A program made the translations under genes and the position numbers. Of a DNA stretch of 64,000 nt, positions 27,384 to 36,650 are shown piece after piece (position 1 is the first letter of the stretch; every line of letters begins with the position of its first letter). The DNA comes from CALOBA01 sp942491465. GTDB taxonomy: Bacteria > Pseudomonadota > Gammaproteobacteria > Chromatiales > Chromatiaceae. The notes under the pieces were generated by a model. That model was not told the DNA's origin. It did no database searches and saw only the letters and a list, made by a program, of their open reading frames with translations. The stretch lies in contig CALOBA010000008.1 in NCBI GenBank assembly GCA_942491465.1, positions 1 to 64,000 on the forward strand. The letters are read 5' to 3'.

Positions 27384-27460
27384 TGGGGCGAACGATGGGG
27401 ATCGAACCCACGACCACCTAGGCCACAACCAGGTGCTCTACCAACTGAGCTACGTCCGCC
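27384..27460 (-). tRNA. tRNA-His (anticodon GTG)
   Basis: Minus-strand cloverleaf with anticodon loop TTGTGGC (GTG), T-arm CGTGGGTTCGATCCC and an encoded CCA. The acceptor stem is extended by a 5' G opposite C73, the identity feature of tRNA-His. The anticodon stem contains one G-U pair. Confidence 0.93.
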
Positions 27461-27647
27461 ATTGACTCTATTGCGACCCCGGTCTCGCAAGTTGCGTTGC
27501 GGTTTCCGAATCGCGGGTTGCCGGTGCCAGCATCATTCCCGTCCAATTTTTGATTGGCGGCTGACCATCCGGCGCGTACGCCTAAAAATATTCCTGAGAG
27601 ACTTCCTTTCCTGAGAGACGTCCTTTCAATGAGCGCCTTCATTTCAT

Positions 27648-27724
<77 letters not shown>

Positions 27725-27794
27725 TGAGACCGGGGCTGAGACCGGGGCTGAGATCAATCACCGATCCTCAGCGCAGCGTGCGGTGGCTCAATGA

Positions 27795-27871
27795 TGGTCG
27801 GGGTAGAGGGATTCGAACCCCCGACATCCTGCTCCCAAAGCAGGCGCGCTACCAGACTGCGCTATACCCCG
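27795..27871 (-). tRNA. tRNA-Pro (anticodon TGG)
   Basis: Minus-strand cloverleaf: acceptor CGGGGTA/TACCCCG, anticodon loop TTTGGGA (TGG), T-arm GGGGGTTCGAATCCC, encoded CCA. First gene of the minus-strand order Pro, Arg, His, Lys. Confidence 0.95.
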
Positions 27872-28150
27872 AGGCTGTTGCCGCTTTTCAGGGCTTGCTC
27901 GCGAATGTTGCGACGCCTTGCCTTAGTGTCCTAGCTTGGATTGACCGCAGGCCGAACCGAACAGGCCCGGAAAACAGTCATTTCCGAAGGGCCGCAACTA
28001 TACGGAGTTGTTCTCCGGTCGTCAATAGGCGATATCCGTGCTTGCTGCTGGCCGTTGTGGCGGCCTCGGTGTGGCGGGCATTTGCAACAGGCGGCGCGGC
28101 GGTTACCATCGGACCTTCGATCTTTAACTCTGAGTGACGTTGGAGCAGCG

Positions 28151-29014
28151 ATGAGTGCAGAAATCCTTGACGGTAAGGCGATTGCGGCGGAGGTTCGTGC
28201 CGAGATCAGGCAGCAGGTGGCGATCCTGGAAGCGGATGTCCAGCGCCCGCCGGGGCTGGCTGTGGTGCTGGTTGGGGAGAACCCGGCTTCCCAAGTCTAT
28301 GTTCGCAATAAGCATAAGGCGTGCAACGAGGTCGGCTTCCACTCGGAAGTTCATGCCCTGGCTGAGCATACGTCCCAAGATGAGCTGCTGGCCTTGATCG
28401 ACGTGCTGAATGCCGAGGAGCGGATCGACGGCATCCTGGTGCAGCTGCCGCTGCCGGCGCATATCGACGCGGAGGCGGTGATCGAGCGGATTGCGCCGAC
28501 CAAGGATGTGGACGGCTTCCATCCCTACAACGTCGGGCGGCTGGCGCTGAAGATGCCGTTGCTGCGCCCCTGCACGCCGAAGGGCGTGATGACGATGCTT
28601 GCGCGCACCGGTCGGTCGTTGGAGGGGCTGGATGCGGTCATCATCGGGCAGTCGAACATCGTCGGTCGCCCCATGGCGCTTGAGCTTCTGGCCGCGCGCT
28701 GCACCATCACCGTCTGCCACAGCCGGACGCGCGATCTGGCGGACAAGGCCCGTGGTGCCGATGTCCTGGTGGTCGCCATCGGTCGCGCCCGCTATGTGCC
28801 CGGGGATTGGATCAAGCCGGGGGCGCTGGTGATCGATGTCGGGATGAATCGCGACGACAACGGCAAGCTCTGCGGCGATGTGGACTACGATGCCGCTCGC
28901 GAGCGTGCCGGCTGGATTACGCCGGTCCCCGGCGGCGTCGGACCCATGACCATCGCGAGCTTGTTGGAAAACACGTTGCAGGCCGCTGCGTTGCACCGAG
29001 CGCTGACGGCCTGA
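28151..29014 (+). CDS. folD: Methylenetetrahydrofolate dehydrogenase/cyclohydrolase
   Basis: Bifunctional cytosolic enzyme of one-carbon metabolism interconverting 5,10-methylene- and 10-formyl-THF. 287 residues. The catalytic Lys region is YVRNKHKACNEVGF; further signatures are DGILVQLPLP, PTKDVDGFHPYNVGRL, the NADP-binding motif IGQSNIVGRPMALELL and TPVPGGVGPMTIASLLENT. ATG 28151 is preceded by GGAG. The in-frame extension upstream crosses sequence with no homology and is rejected. Confidence 0.97.
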   Translation: MSAEILDGKAIAAEVRAEIRQQVAILEADVQRPPGLAVVLVGENPASQVYVRNKHKACNEVGFHSEVHALAEHTSQDELLALIDVLNAEERIDGILVQLPLPAHIDAEAVIERIAPTKDVDGFHPYNVGRLALKMPLLRPCTPKGVMTMLARTGRSLEGLDAVIIGQSNIVGRPMALELLAARCTITVCHSRTRDLADKARGADVLVVAIGRARYVPGDWIKPGALVIDVGMNRDDNGKLCGDVDYDAARERAGWITPVPGGVGPMTIASLLENTLQAAALHRALTA

Positions 29015-29063
29015 TCGCCGTCGGAGGTGATCTCCGGCGGCGCGCTGCCGGCGGAGGCGCTAA

Positions 29064-29161
29064 GGATCGGTTCAGAAACAAGTGGCGCAGACGCCCGCTC
29101 GCTGAACCTTTTGATTGGCCGTTTCGTGGTTGCGTCTGCACCACTTGTTTCTGAACCTTGA
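29064..29161 (+). mobile_element. 98-bp palindromic element, copy 4 (target repeat CTAA)
   Basis: Flanked by CTAA at 29060-29063 and 29162-29165. It lies between the convergent 3' ends of folD and pstS, where its hairpin would be transcribed from both sides. Confidence 0.9.
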
Positions 29162-29173
29162 CTAAGCCGGGTC

Positions 29174-30262
29174 TCAGCGCAGCGCGTCGATCTCCTGCTT
29201 GATCAGGGCGATGCCACCGTTCGAGAACGGGATATAGCCCACGCGCTCGACGATGGCCTGACCCGGACCGACGACGTAGTCCAGAAAGTCGATCAGGGCT
29301 TGGCGTGTCGCCGGGTCCTTGGGGGTCTTCGGCAGGCTGATCCAGGAGATGGCGATGATGGGATAGGAGGCATCGCCGGGTGGGTCGATCAGGTTGTCGA
29401 GGGCGTCGCCGATCCGGTCCTCGGCCAACTCCTCGTGGATGTCCAGGTCTTCGGCACCGAGGGCGGCCATGGCGGCTGCGAAGCTCTCGGCGCCGGGCGC
29501 GATGTAGTGGCCCGCCTGATTCTCGATGCTGGCCGTGGGGATCTTGCCGTAGTAGGCGAAGGGGTAGGAGATGTAGCCGAGAGACCCGTCGATGGCCTTG
29601 ACCATGGCGGCGATGCCGTCGTTGCCGCGGGCCTTGATCAAGGCGCCGCGCTTGCCGATGGCGGTCGGCCAGACCGGCTTCAGTGCAGCGCCGACGGCCG
29701 CGTCGAATTCGGGGCTGATGCGGCTGAGATGCCTGGTGAAGTTGTAGCAGGTGCCGCTGGCGCCGACGCGGACCACCAGCGTGATCGGCTGGTCGGGCAG
29801 GTCCGCGTCCGGGTTCGCCGCGGCGATGACGGGGTCGTTCCAGCGTGCGATGGAGCCGTCGTAGATGCCGGTCAGGGCCCCGCGCGAGAGCCGGAGGTCA
29901 TCGACACCGTCGAGGTTGTAGATGATGGCAATCCCGGCTGCGGCCATCGGTAGCTGGGCGACGCCGCCGGCCAGCGTCGCCGCCTTGGCGGGCGGCAGCA
30001 GGAAGTCGGCGCCGGCAAACGCGACGCGGCCTTCATCCAGGTCCTTGAGTCCGTTGGCGCTGCCGTTGCCTTGGTAGTCGACTTGAATGTTGCGGTGCTC
30101 TGCCAGGTACGACCTGGCCCAGCCGAGGTAGAGCGGTGCCGGCAGCGTCGCCCCGGAGCCCTGTATGCGCTGGGGCTGGTCGGCGCCGGCAAGACTCGGG
30201 ATGCTCGCCGAGCAGGCTGCGGAGAGGAGCAGGATCGGGAGGTAGCGAAGACGGGGTCTCAT
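29174..30262 (-). CDS. pstS: Phosphate ABC transporter substrate-binding protein
   Basis: Periplasmic phosphate-binding protein, 362 residues from ATG 30262. The signal sequence has a possible lipobox (LLLSAACS). Family signatures: IQGSGATLPAPLYLGWARSY, QVDYQGNGSANGLKDL, FAGADFLL, a segment before YDGSIARWNDP, and VVRVGASGTCYNFTRHLS. No pstC, pstA or pstB is adjacent, so it is an orphan binding protein or works with a transporter elsewhere. Confidence 0.9.
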   Translation of the reverse strand: MRPRLRYLPILLLSAACSASIPSLAGADQPQRIQGSGATLPAPLYLGWARSYLAEHRNIQVDYQGNGSANGLKDLDEGRVAFAGADFLLPPAKAATLAGGVAQLPMAAAGIAIIYNLDGVDDLRLSRGALTGIYDGSIARWNDPVIAAANPDADLPDQPITLVVRVGASGTCYNFTRHLSRISPEFDAAVGAALKPVWPTAIGKRGALIKARGNDGIAAMVKAIDGSLGYISYPFAYYGKIPTASIENQAGHYIAPGAESFAAAMAALGAEDLDIHEELAEDRIGDALDNLIDPPGDASYPIIAISWISLPKTPKDPATRQALIDFLDYVVGPGQAIVERVGYIPFSNGGIALIKQEIDALR

Positions 30263-30428
30263 CGTGGTCGCCTCGGCAGGTTTGGCGGTGGTGTTCCGCT
30301 GCGGTGGGTTCCGCCCCGCAATCGGGGCCGAAAAAAGCCGCCGAAGATACCAAGCATGGCCGATCGCGACCACCTTGCCTTTGTGACGTCGGGGCCGGGG
30401 GCGGGATTGCGGCGGGCCGGCGCCCCGA

Positions 30429-32111
30429 TCAGCGCCGGCCGTAGGCGGCGACGGTCTCCAGCAGCTGGGTGCGGTGCACCGGCTTGGACAGGTGCTGGTT
30501 GCAGCCGGCCTTGAGCGCGCGCTCGGTATCTTCGCGCATGGCGTTGGCGGTCAAGGCGATGATCGGCGTAGGCACCCGCCGGGTCTCGGTCTCCCAAGTG
30601 CGGATGGTGCCGGTGGCGGTGTAGCCGTCCATGACCGGCATCTCCATGTCCATCAGTATCAGGTCGAAGCGGGCGGTGGTGAATTTCTCGTAGCCGTCCT
30701 GGCCGTGCTCGGCGACGGTGACGCGGTGACCGCCCTTGCGCAGGATGGTGGCAACGACCATCTGATTGACCCGGTTGTCCTCCACCAGCAGGATGTCGAG
30801 CGACGGGCGGTCGGCTTCGGAATTGGCGGGCTGCTGCTGGCCGTCGGCCTGCGGGCGCGCCATCGGCTGCAGTACGGCCCCTTGGTCGGCCAACGGCAGG
30901 CTCGCCGTGAACTGGAACTCACTGCCTCGGTCCGGCTCGCTCTCGACCCAGATGTGGCCGTCCATCTTGTCGACCAAACGCCGGCAGATGGCCAGCCCCA
31001 AACCGGAGCCGCCGAACCGGCGCGACGTGGACCGATCGGCCTGGATGAAGGGCTTGAAGATGGTCTCGTGGCGGTCCGCCGGCACACCGATGCCCGTGTC
31101 CCTGACGCAGAACTGCCACAGGGTCTCGTTGCGACGATCCACTCGCAGTGAGATCTCCCCCTCTTCGGTGAATTTCAGCGCATTTCCAAGCAGGTTAAGC
31201 AGCACTTGTCGCAGGCGCTGACCGTCGCCGACGACGCGGGCGGGCAGCTCCGGGGCGTAACGCAGGGTCATCTTGAGTCCATGCTTGCTGGCCTGGCTGC
31301 GCAGGATCTCGATGGTGGAGGTGGCCAGCTCCCGCAGGTCGAACGGGACCTGATCGAGCTCCAGCTGACCGGCCTCGATCTTGGACAGGTCGAGGATGTC
31401 GTTGATCAGCGCCAGCAGCGTCTCGCCGGATTGGGCGATGACGTTGACGTATTGGCTCTGCTCATCGCTGAGCCTGGTCTCGCCGAGCAGCTCGGTGGTG
31501 CCGAGGATGGCGGTCATCGGCGTGCGGATATCGTGGCTCATGGCCGCCAGGAATGCCGATTTGGCCTTGGTGGCCGAGTTGGCGGTGGCGGCGAGCCGGC
31601 GCAGCTCGCGGTTGGTGTCGGCCAGCTTCTTCTGGCTCTCGCGCAGGGCCTTGAAGGCCTCGTCGCGCTCGAGCATATGGATGTACGACCAGGAGTGGTA
31701 GCGAATGCGGGCCAGCAGCTCGACGCTGTCGGGCCACTTGATCAGGTAGTCGTTGGCCCCTTCGGCAAAGGCCTCGGCCTTCAGCAGCGGGTCTTCCTTG
31801 GAGGAGAGCATGACCACCGGGATATTGAGGGTCTGCGGGTTTGCGCGCAGGTAGCGCAACAGCGTGCCGCCGTCGATCTCGGGCATGACCAGATCGAGCA
31901 GGATCAGCGTGGGGGCAATGCGCTCGGCCTCGGCGATCGCCTCCAGCGGGCTGCCGCAGTAGTGGAATCCGATGTCGTTCTCCGACTCGAGCACCCGACG
32001 CAAGGCCTCGGCGACCATCGGCTGGTCGTCGATCAGCAGCACCGAGCTGCGCATGGGTCCTTCGGCATCGCGCGCGAGCATCTGTTCCAAATCAGTCAAG
32101 GTCGTCTCCAA
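30429..32111 (-). CDS. WspR-like receiver fused to hybrid histidine kinase (REC-HK-REC)
   Basis: 560 residues. The N-terminal receiver (about residues 22-145, LLIDDQPMVAEALRRVLESE; phosphoacceptor Asp in LILLDLVMPEIDGG) closely resembles the receiver of WspR, including GANDYLIKWPDSVELLARIR and the coiled linker RDEAFKALRESQKKL. In place of WspR's GGDEF domain follow a HisKA domain (MSHDIRTPMTAILGTTELL, His), a HATPase (NLLGNALKFTEEGEISLRV, GGSGLGLAICRRLV) and a second receiver (LLVEDNRVNQMV, DLILMDMEMPVMDG). It is the last gene of a Wsp-like operon, with a start overlapping the cheB stop, so it is the probable output of CheA phosphorylation. No HPt or DNA-binding domain is present. Confidence 0.88.
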   Translation of the reverse strand: METTLTDLEQMLARDAEGPMRSSVLLIDDQPMVAEALRRVLESENDIGFHYCGSPLEAIAEAERIAPTLILLDLVMPEIDGGTLLRYLRANPQTLNIPVVMLSSKEDPLLKAEAFAEGANDYLIKWPDSVELLARIRYHSWSYIHMLERDEAFKALRESQKKLADTNRELRRLAATANSATKAKSAFLAAMSHDIRTPMTAILGTTELLGETRLSDEQSQYVNVIAQSGETLLALINDILDLSKIEAGQLELDQVPFDLRELATSTIEILRSQASKHGLKMTLRYAPELPARVVGDGQRLRQVLLNLLGNALKFTEEGEISLRVDRRNETLWQFCVRDTGIGVPADRHETIFKPFIQADRSTSRRFGGSGLGLAICRRLVDKMDGHIWVESEPDRGSEFQFTASLPLADQGAVLQPMARPQADGQQQPANSEADRPSLDILLVEDNRVNQMVVATILRKGGHRVTVAEHGQDGYEKFTTARFDLILMDMEMPVMDGYTATGTIRTWETETRRVPTPIIALTANAMREDTERALKAGCNQHLSKPVHRTQLLETVAAYGRR

Positions 32112-33136
32112 GATTCAGCAGATTTCGTCAGTGCATCGGCAACCGCCGTGGGGATCTCCGCTGGGGTCAACTGCCGGCAGGCAGCCTGCATTGCCATGGC
32201 GGCCTTCGGCATTCCGTAGACGGCACAGCTAGCCTCGTCCTGAACGATCGTATGATGGCCGAGGGCGCGCAGGGCCTTGAGTCCAGCGGCACCATCGCGT
32301 CCCATACCGGTGAGCAGTACGCCGACCACGGTGCCCGGCCAGTGCAGGGCAAGACTGTCGAAGAAGACGTCCACGGAAGGACGGTACGGGGCCTCTCTAG
32401 GCTCGGCAGAATAGCGCAACCGTCCGTCGGTCGTCAGGTGCAGATGATCATTGGTCTGTGCGAGCAGCGCGAGGCCAGGCTCCGGGCGCTGCGCGTCGCG
32501 AATGATTTGCACCGGCCAGCGACCGGTGTTGTTCAGCCAGGCCGCGAGTCCCGGCGCGAAGCGTGCGTCGAGGTGCTGGACGATGACCACCGCCAAGGCC
32601 GGGTCCGGGGCCAGCTTTGCGAGCAGCTCCCGCAGCACGGCGGGTCCGCCGGTGGAGGCGCCGATCGCCAGCAACGGCTGCTGTGCGCCGCAGCTGCGCG
32701 CTTTGGCGTCGGGGGCGAACTGCTGGCCGACAGGCGAGCCGCTGCCGTTTCTGACGATCAGGCCGCTAAGCCGCCCGATCTTGCGCTGAAGTTGCTCGAT
32801 GGATGCCTCGTTGACCGGTGGTGCCAAGTCGATGGCGTCGAGGGCGCCGGCGCCCAAGGATTCGAACACCAGCGCGGCATTGCGTGCAATGCCCGACGTG
32901 ACCAGCAGGATCGCGCAGGGCGTTCGCTCCATGATTTGGCGGATCGTCTCGGCGGCGCTGGGTTGGCGCAGGGTCGGGTCGAGCAGCAACAGGTCGGGCT
33001 GCGCCTGCGCGCAGCGTGCGATGGCGTCGTTGCCGGTGCGGGCGCTCCAGAGGAGCTGCCAGGGGGTGCGCTGGATGATGAGCCGACCGAGCAGGCTTAG
33101 GGTGTGGGGCTGGGGATGGACGATTGCCAGCCTCAT
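32096..33136 (-). CDS. CheB-type methylesterase (WspF-like)
   Basis: Demethylates receptor glutamates. 346 residues: an N-terminal receiver (RLAIVHPQPHTLSLLGRLII) with the acidic pocket shifted (phosphoacceptor region LLLLDPTLRQ) and a C-terminal esterase domain with the Ser in LAIGASTGGPAVLREL, His in VVIVQHLDARFAPGLA and Asp in LLTGMGRDGAAGLKAL. It overlaps the CheA stop by 4 bases (ATGA). In Wsp systems WspF resets the receptor. Confidence 0.9.
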   Translation of the reverse strand: MRLAIVHPQPHTLSLLGRLIIQRTPWQLLWSARTGNDAIARCAQAQPDLLLLDPTLRQPSAAETIRQIMERTPCAILLVTSGIARNAALVFESLGAGALDAIDLAPPVNEASIEQLQRKIGRLSGLIVRNGSGSPVGQQFAPDAKARSCGAQQPLLAIGASTGGPAVLRELLAKLAPDPALAVVIVQHLDARFAPGLAAWLNNTGRWPVQIIRDAQRPEPGLALLAQTNDHLHLTTDGRLRYSAEPREAPYRPSVDVFFDSLALHWPGTVVGVLLTGMGRDGAAGLKALRALGHHTIVQDEASCAVYGMPKAAMAMQAACRQLTPAEIPTAVADALTKSAESWRRP

Positions 33137-35919
33137 TGTGCGGCCCCGATCAGTCGGTCCACCGCCTTGGTGAGGTCGTCGTCGCGGAAAGCGCCCTTGG
33201 TGAGATAGCAGTCGGCACCGGCCTCCAGCCCGCGACGGCGGTCGGCGTCGCGATCCTTGTAGGAGACGATCATCACCGGCAGGTTGCGCAGCCGCGGGTC
33301 GCGGCGGATGTTCTCCACCAGGGCGATGCCGTCCATACGCGGCATGTCGACATCGGTGATGACCAGATCGAAGCCGCCGAGGCGTGCCGCATTCCAGCCG
33401 TCGATGCCGTCCACCGCCACCTCGACCTCGTAGCCCTTGGCGGCGAGCAGACCGCGCTCGATCTCACGCACGGTGATGGAGTCGTCGACGACGAGCACGC
33501 GCTTGCGGTTCTTGACCTTTTCGGCCTGCTTGCCGCCATCGACTTGGCCGAGGTCGGCGGAGGCCACGTGGCGCTCGATGTCGCGGGCCAGATCGTCGAG
33601 ATCGAGAATCAACGCCAGGCGACCGTCGTCGATGATGGCGGCGGCGCTGACGTCGCGGATCTTGCCCAGACGCGGATCGAGCGGCCGTTCCACCAGCTCG
33701 GTCTCGCCGAGCAGCCGATCGACCACCAGGGCGTAGATGGGAGGCGTGCCTTCGACCTTGGTAGCGGTGGACCCCGACGCTGCGGTCGCCGCGAGGTCCG
33801 GCTCCGGTGGGTCGAGTCCGTGGGTGGTTCCGGGCATCAGGACCAGGTTCAGCAGCCCGTCCTCCGGCCCCGGCGTATCGATCCCGAGCAGATGCCCGGC
33901 GTTGATCAGGCCGATCGGTTGTCCGTCCAGGTCGACATAGTGCTTGCCGCCGAGGGTGCGCAGCGCGGCCTGCGTCAGTCGCAGCACCCGCCCGATGCGC
34001 GCGATGGGCAGGGCGTAGACCTCGGCGCCGATCTCGACCAGCAGACAGCGGGTCAGCGACAGCGTCAGCGGCAGCTGCAGCTCGAATCGCGTGCCGTGGC
34101 CGGGTTGGCTGCTGATGTGAACGGTTCCGTGCACGGATTGGACCATGCTGCGGACCAGATCGAGGCCGACGCCGCGACCGGAAACCGTGCTCACGTCGCC
34201 CCTGAGCGTAAACCCGGGCAGCAGAAGAAAGTCGAACAGCTCCGCGTCGGCCATGGATGCGAGCATCTGCTCGTCGGCGAGCTCGCGCTCGGCCACCCGC
34301 GCCCGCAGTTGGTTGCGGTCGATGCCGCAACCGTCGTCGCTGACGACGACGATCAGGCGGCCGGCCCGGTGCCTGGCCTCCAGAACCAGTTCGCCGCGGG
34401 CGTCCTTGCCGGCGACGCTGCGCCCCGCCGGGTCTTCCAGTCCGTGATCGATCGCATTCGCCAGCAGGTGCGTGAGCGGGATGCGCAGGCGGTCGAGGAT
34501 GTCGCGGTCTACCCGGGTCGATGCGCCGCGGATGGTCAAGACCGCCTGCTTGCCCAGGGCGCGACAGAGGTCGCGGACGAGCCGTTGGAACGCCGTGGCG
34601 GTGTCGCCGAACGGGCCCATGCGCTGGGCAATGACCGTGGTGTGCATCCGCCGCGCCAGCTCGCCGGTGGCATACTCGTAGTCCTCCAACTCGTTCATGA
34701 TCCGGCTTTGGTGGTCGGTCAGCGCCAGCGCGCGGCGCGGCAGCCCCTGCGCCAAGGCCTGCAGTGTCGGATCTTTGGTCCGCAGTCGCGCAACCAGATC
34801 CTCCAGCTCTCGCGCCAGCGTCCGGCCTTGGCGGTAGGTGCGGAGCAGGTCCTGGCGCACCTTCTCGAGTCGCTTGGTGGCGACGCCCAGCTCTCCGGAC
34901 AGGCCGAGCATTCGGTCGAGTCCCTGCACACTGATGCGGATGTCCTCGCTGCCGCCGAGATCGGCATCTTCGCCAGCGCTCGGCGGCAGGGGGGGGCGAT
35001 CTGCAGCCACCGGCGCCGGGGCCGGGGCAATGGTGCCATCGCGTCCGCCCTCCCCGTTGAGCCTCGGTGCAGGCGGGGATGGCGTTTCGTCGTCGTCGGT
35101 GTCGCGAGGGAGCCGACCGAGCACCGCTTCGGTCAATGACGTCAAATCGCTGCCGCCCGGGTGGTTGGCCGCCGCCCCGAGACCGTCGACGGCCTTGAGC
35201 AACAGGTCGATCTCGGTGGGGCCGAGCTGAATCCGACGCTGCTGCGCCGCGACGAACAGATCCTCCATTGCGTGTGCGAGCGCCATCAGGTCATTGACGC
35301 CGGTGATCCGCGCGGCCCCCTTGACCGAATGCGCTGCGCGCATCAGCGCCTCCAGATCCTGGGCCGTCGCTCTGGATGCCTCGACCGCGAGCAGATGGCG
35401 GGTGAGCACGTCGACTTGGCCTTTGACCTCTTGGCGCAGCAGCGACTGCATCGATTGTGCCTTGGTCTCCGACGGCGTCGGCTGGCCGGCCGGTCTCCGC
35501 GCCGGCTCAGGTGGCGACGCCACCGGCGAGGGCTGCCCCGCGGTCGTCCGCAGCAGCCCGTCGAGCGTGCGCAGCAGGGCCGGCTGCGCCTGCGTCTGCG
35601 TGTCCTCCACCAAGGCGGTCAGCTCGGCGAGTGCTTGTTGCAGGGTGCGGTGCAGCTTGGCTCCGCTGGCGATCTCGCCGGCCTGGACGCGCAGCAGAAT
35701 AGCCTCGATCTGGTTGACCAGCTCATCGACGGCCTGTCTGTCGGAGATCCGCGCGCCGTTGCGGATACGCCGACAACCGGCCAGCAGACTGTCCAGATCC
35801 CAGTCCTCTGAGCCAGGGGATCCCAGTGTTTGCGCCATTGCGCTGATGGCCTTCGCCGACTCCTGGCGGAACAACGCCCGCATCGATGCGGGCCGGGAGC
35901 TGGTGGTTTGCATGCCCAT
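33133..35919 (-). CDS. CheA-type hybrid kinase (WspE-like)
   Basis: 928 residues, cytosolic. Order: an HPt-like segment without a histidine (about 8-105), a canonical HPt (about 150-260, His in MRAAHSVKGAARI), dimerisation region, HATPase (LTHLLANAIDHGLEDP, VSDDGCGID, VSGRGVGLDLVRSMV), a CheW-like coupling domain (LSLTRCLLVEIGAEVYALPI) and a C-terminal receiver (VLVVDDSITVREIERGLL, Asp in DLVITDVDMPRMDG). The layout matches WspE apart from the extra N-terminal HPt-like copy. ATG 35919 or 35913 is possible. It would phosphorylate CheB and the REC-HK-REC output. Confidence 0.93.
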   Translation of the reverse strand: MGMQTTSSRPASMRALFRQESAKAISAMAQTLGSPGSEDWDLDSLLAGCRRIRNGARISDRQAVDELVNQIEAILLRVQAGEIASGAKLHRTLQQALAELTALVEDTQTQAQPALLRTLDGLLRTTAGQPSPVASPPEPARRPAGQPTPSETKAQSMQSLLRQEVKGQVDVLTRHLLAVEASRATAQDLEALMRAAHSVKGAARITGVNDLMALAHAMEDLFVAAQQRRIQLGPTEIDLLLKAVDGLGAAANHPGGSDLTSLTEAVLGRLPRDTDDDETPSPPAPRLNGEGGRDGTIAPAPAPVAADRPPLPPSAGEDADLGGSEDIRISVQGLDRMLGLSGELGVATKRLEKVRQDLLRTYRQGRTLARELEDLVARLRTKDPTLQALAQGLPRRALALTDHQSRIMNELEDYEYATGELARRMHTTVIAQRMGPFGDTATAFQRLVRDLCRALGKQAVLTIRGASTRVDRDILDRLRIPLTHLLANAIDHGLEDPAGRSVAGKDARGELVLEARHRAGRLIVVVSDDGCGIDRNQLRARVAERELADEQMLASMADAELFDFLLLPGFTLRGDVSTVSGRGVGLDLVRSMVQSVHGTVHISSQPGHGTRFELQLPLTLSLTRCLLVEIGAEVYALPIARIGRVLRLTQAALRTLGGKHYVDLDGQPIGLINAGHLLGIDTPGPEDGLLNLVLMPGTTHGLDPPEPDLAATAASGSTATKVEGTPPIYALVVDRLLGETELVERPLDPRLGKIRDVSAAAIIDDGRLALILDLDDLARDIERHVASADLGQVDGGKQAEKVKNRKRVLVVDDSITVREIERGLLAAKGYEVEVAVDGIDGWNAARLGGFDLVITDVDMPRMDGIALVENIRRDPRLRNLPVMIVSYKDRDADRRRGLEAGADCYLTKGAFRDDDLTKAVDRLIGAAQ

Positions 35920-35939
35920 GGACGAATGTGCCGGTGGCG

Positions 35940-36650
35940 CTAGGCGAGCGCCTTGCTGAAGCCGTAGACGACCAGCTCCGGGTCAAGGATTCCGACTAAT
36001 CGGTCTTCGGTTTTCGTCGCGGCGGCGATGAAGCGCCGGTCGAGACCGGAGAGTGTTGCCGGCAGCGTCCGCCCCGATCCCTCATGGCGTTGGAAGATGC
36101 CCGGCACCTCGTCGACATTGAAGGCGAAATGGCCGTCGTCATGATGCAGCAGGAGCATGCGTGCAACGGCCCTTGTGTCCTCGGATAAGCTGTGGTCCGT
36201 GGGCAGCGACAGCAGCGCGGCGAGCGACACGGCCAGATGCAACTCGCCGCGCACCGCCGTCAGTCCGAGGAGCACGTCCGTGCTGCGATGCGGCAGGCGG
36301 TGGATTGGTGTCGGATTGACCACTTCGGCGACCGAACGTGTCGGCAGGGCCAGCCATTCGGTGCCGAGGCGGAACACCGTTAGCGACTGGCGGCGCTCGC
36401 CCGCGGACGTGTCGATCTGCGCCAGCTCGGTGGTGCGCTCCGCCAGCAGGGCCGTGGGGACAGGGCGGTCGAACAGTCTCCGTCCGGCGCCGGCGAACAC
36501 CGGGCAGTGATGGCAGTGGATATGCTGCTCGAGCTTGGGGCAGCTCGCCCCGGCATGGGACCAGATGCCGATGCGCTTCCAGCACGGCTCGTCCTCGCCG
36601 TGCGCTGCGGCGGGGAGGCCCGGCACGTCTTGATGCGGGTCAGCCGGCAT
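35940..36650 (-). CDS. CheW-type coupling protein with Cys-rich N-terminus (WspD-like)
   Basis: 236 residues from ATG 36650, which lies inside the 3' end of the CheR gene. The N-terminus carries CWKRIGIWSHAGASCPKLEQ and HIHCHHCPVF, four Cys and several His resembling a metal site; WspD proteins carry a comparable motif. The CheW fold follows from about residue 85 (LTVFRLGTEWLALPTRSVAE, PTPIHRLPHRSTDVLLGLTA, VRGELHLAVSL). It couples the receptor to CheA. Confidence 0.88.
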   Translation of the reverse strand: MPADPHQDVPGLPAAAHGEDEPCWKRIGIWSHAGASCPKLEQHIHCHHCPVFAGAGRRLFDRPVPTALLAERTTELAQIDTSAGERRQSLTVFRLGTEWLALPTRSVAEVVNPTPIHRLPHRSTDVLLGLTAVRGELHLAVSLAALLSLPTDHSLSEDTRAVARMLLLHHDDGHFAFNVDEVPGIFQRHEGSGRTLPATLSGLDRRFIAAATKTEDRLVGILDPELVVYGFSKALA

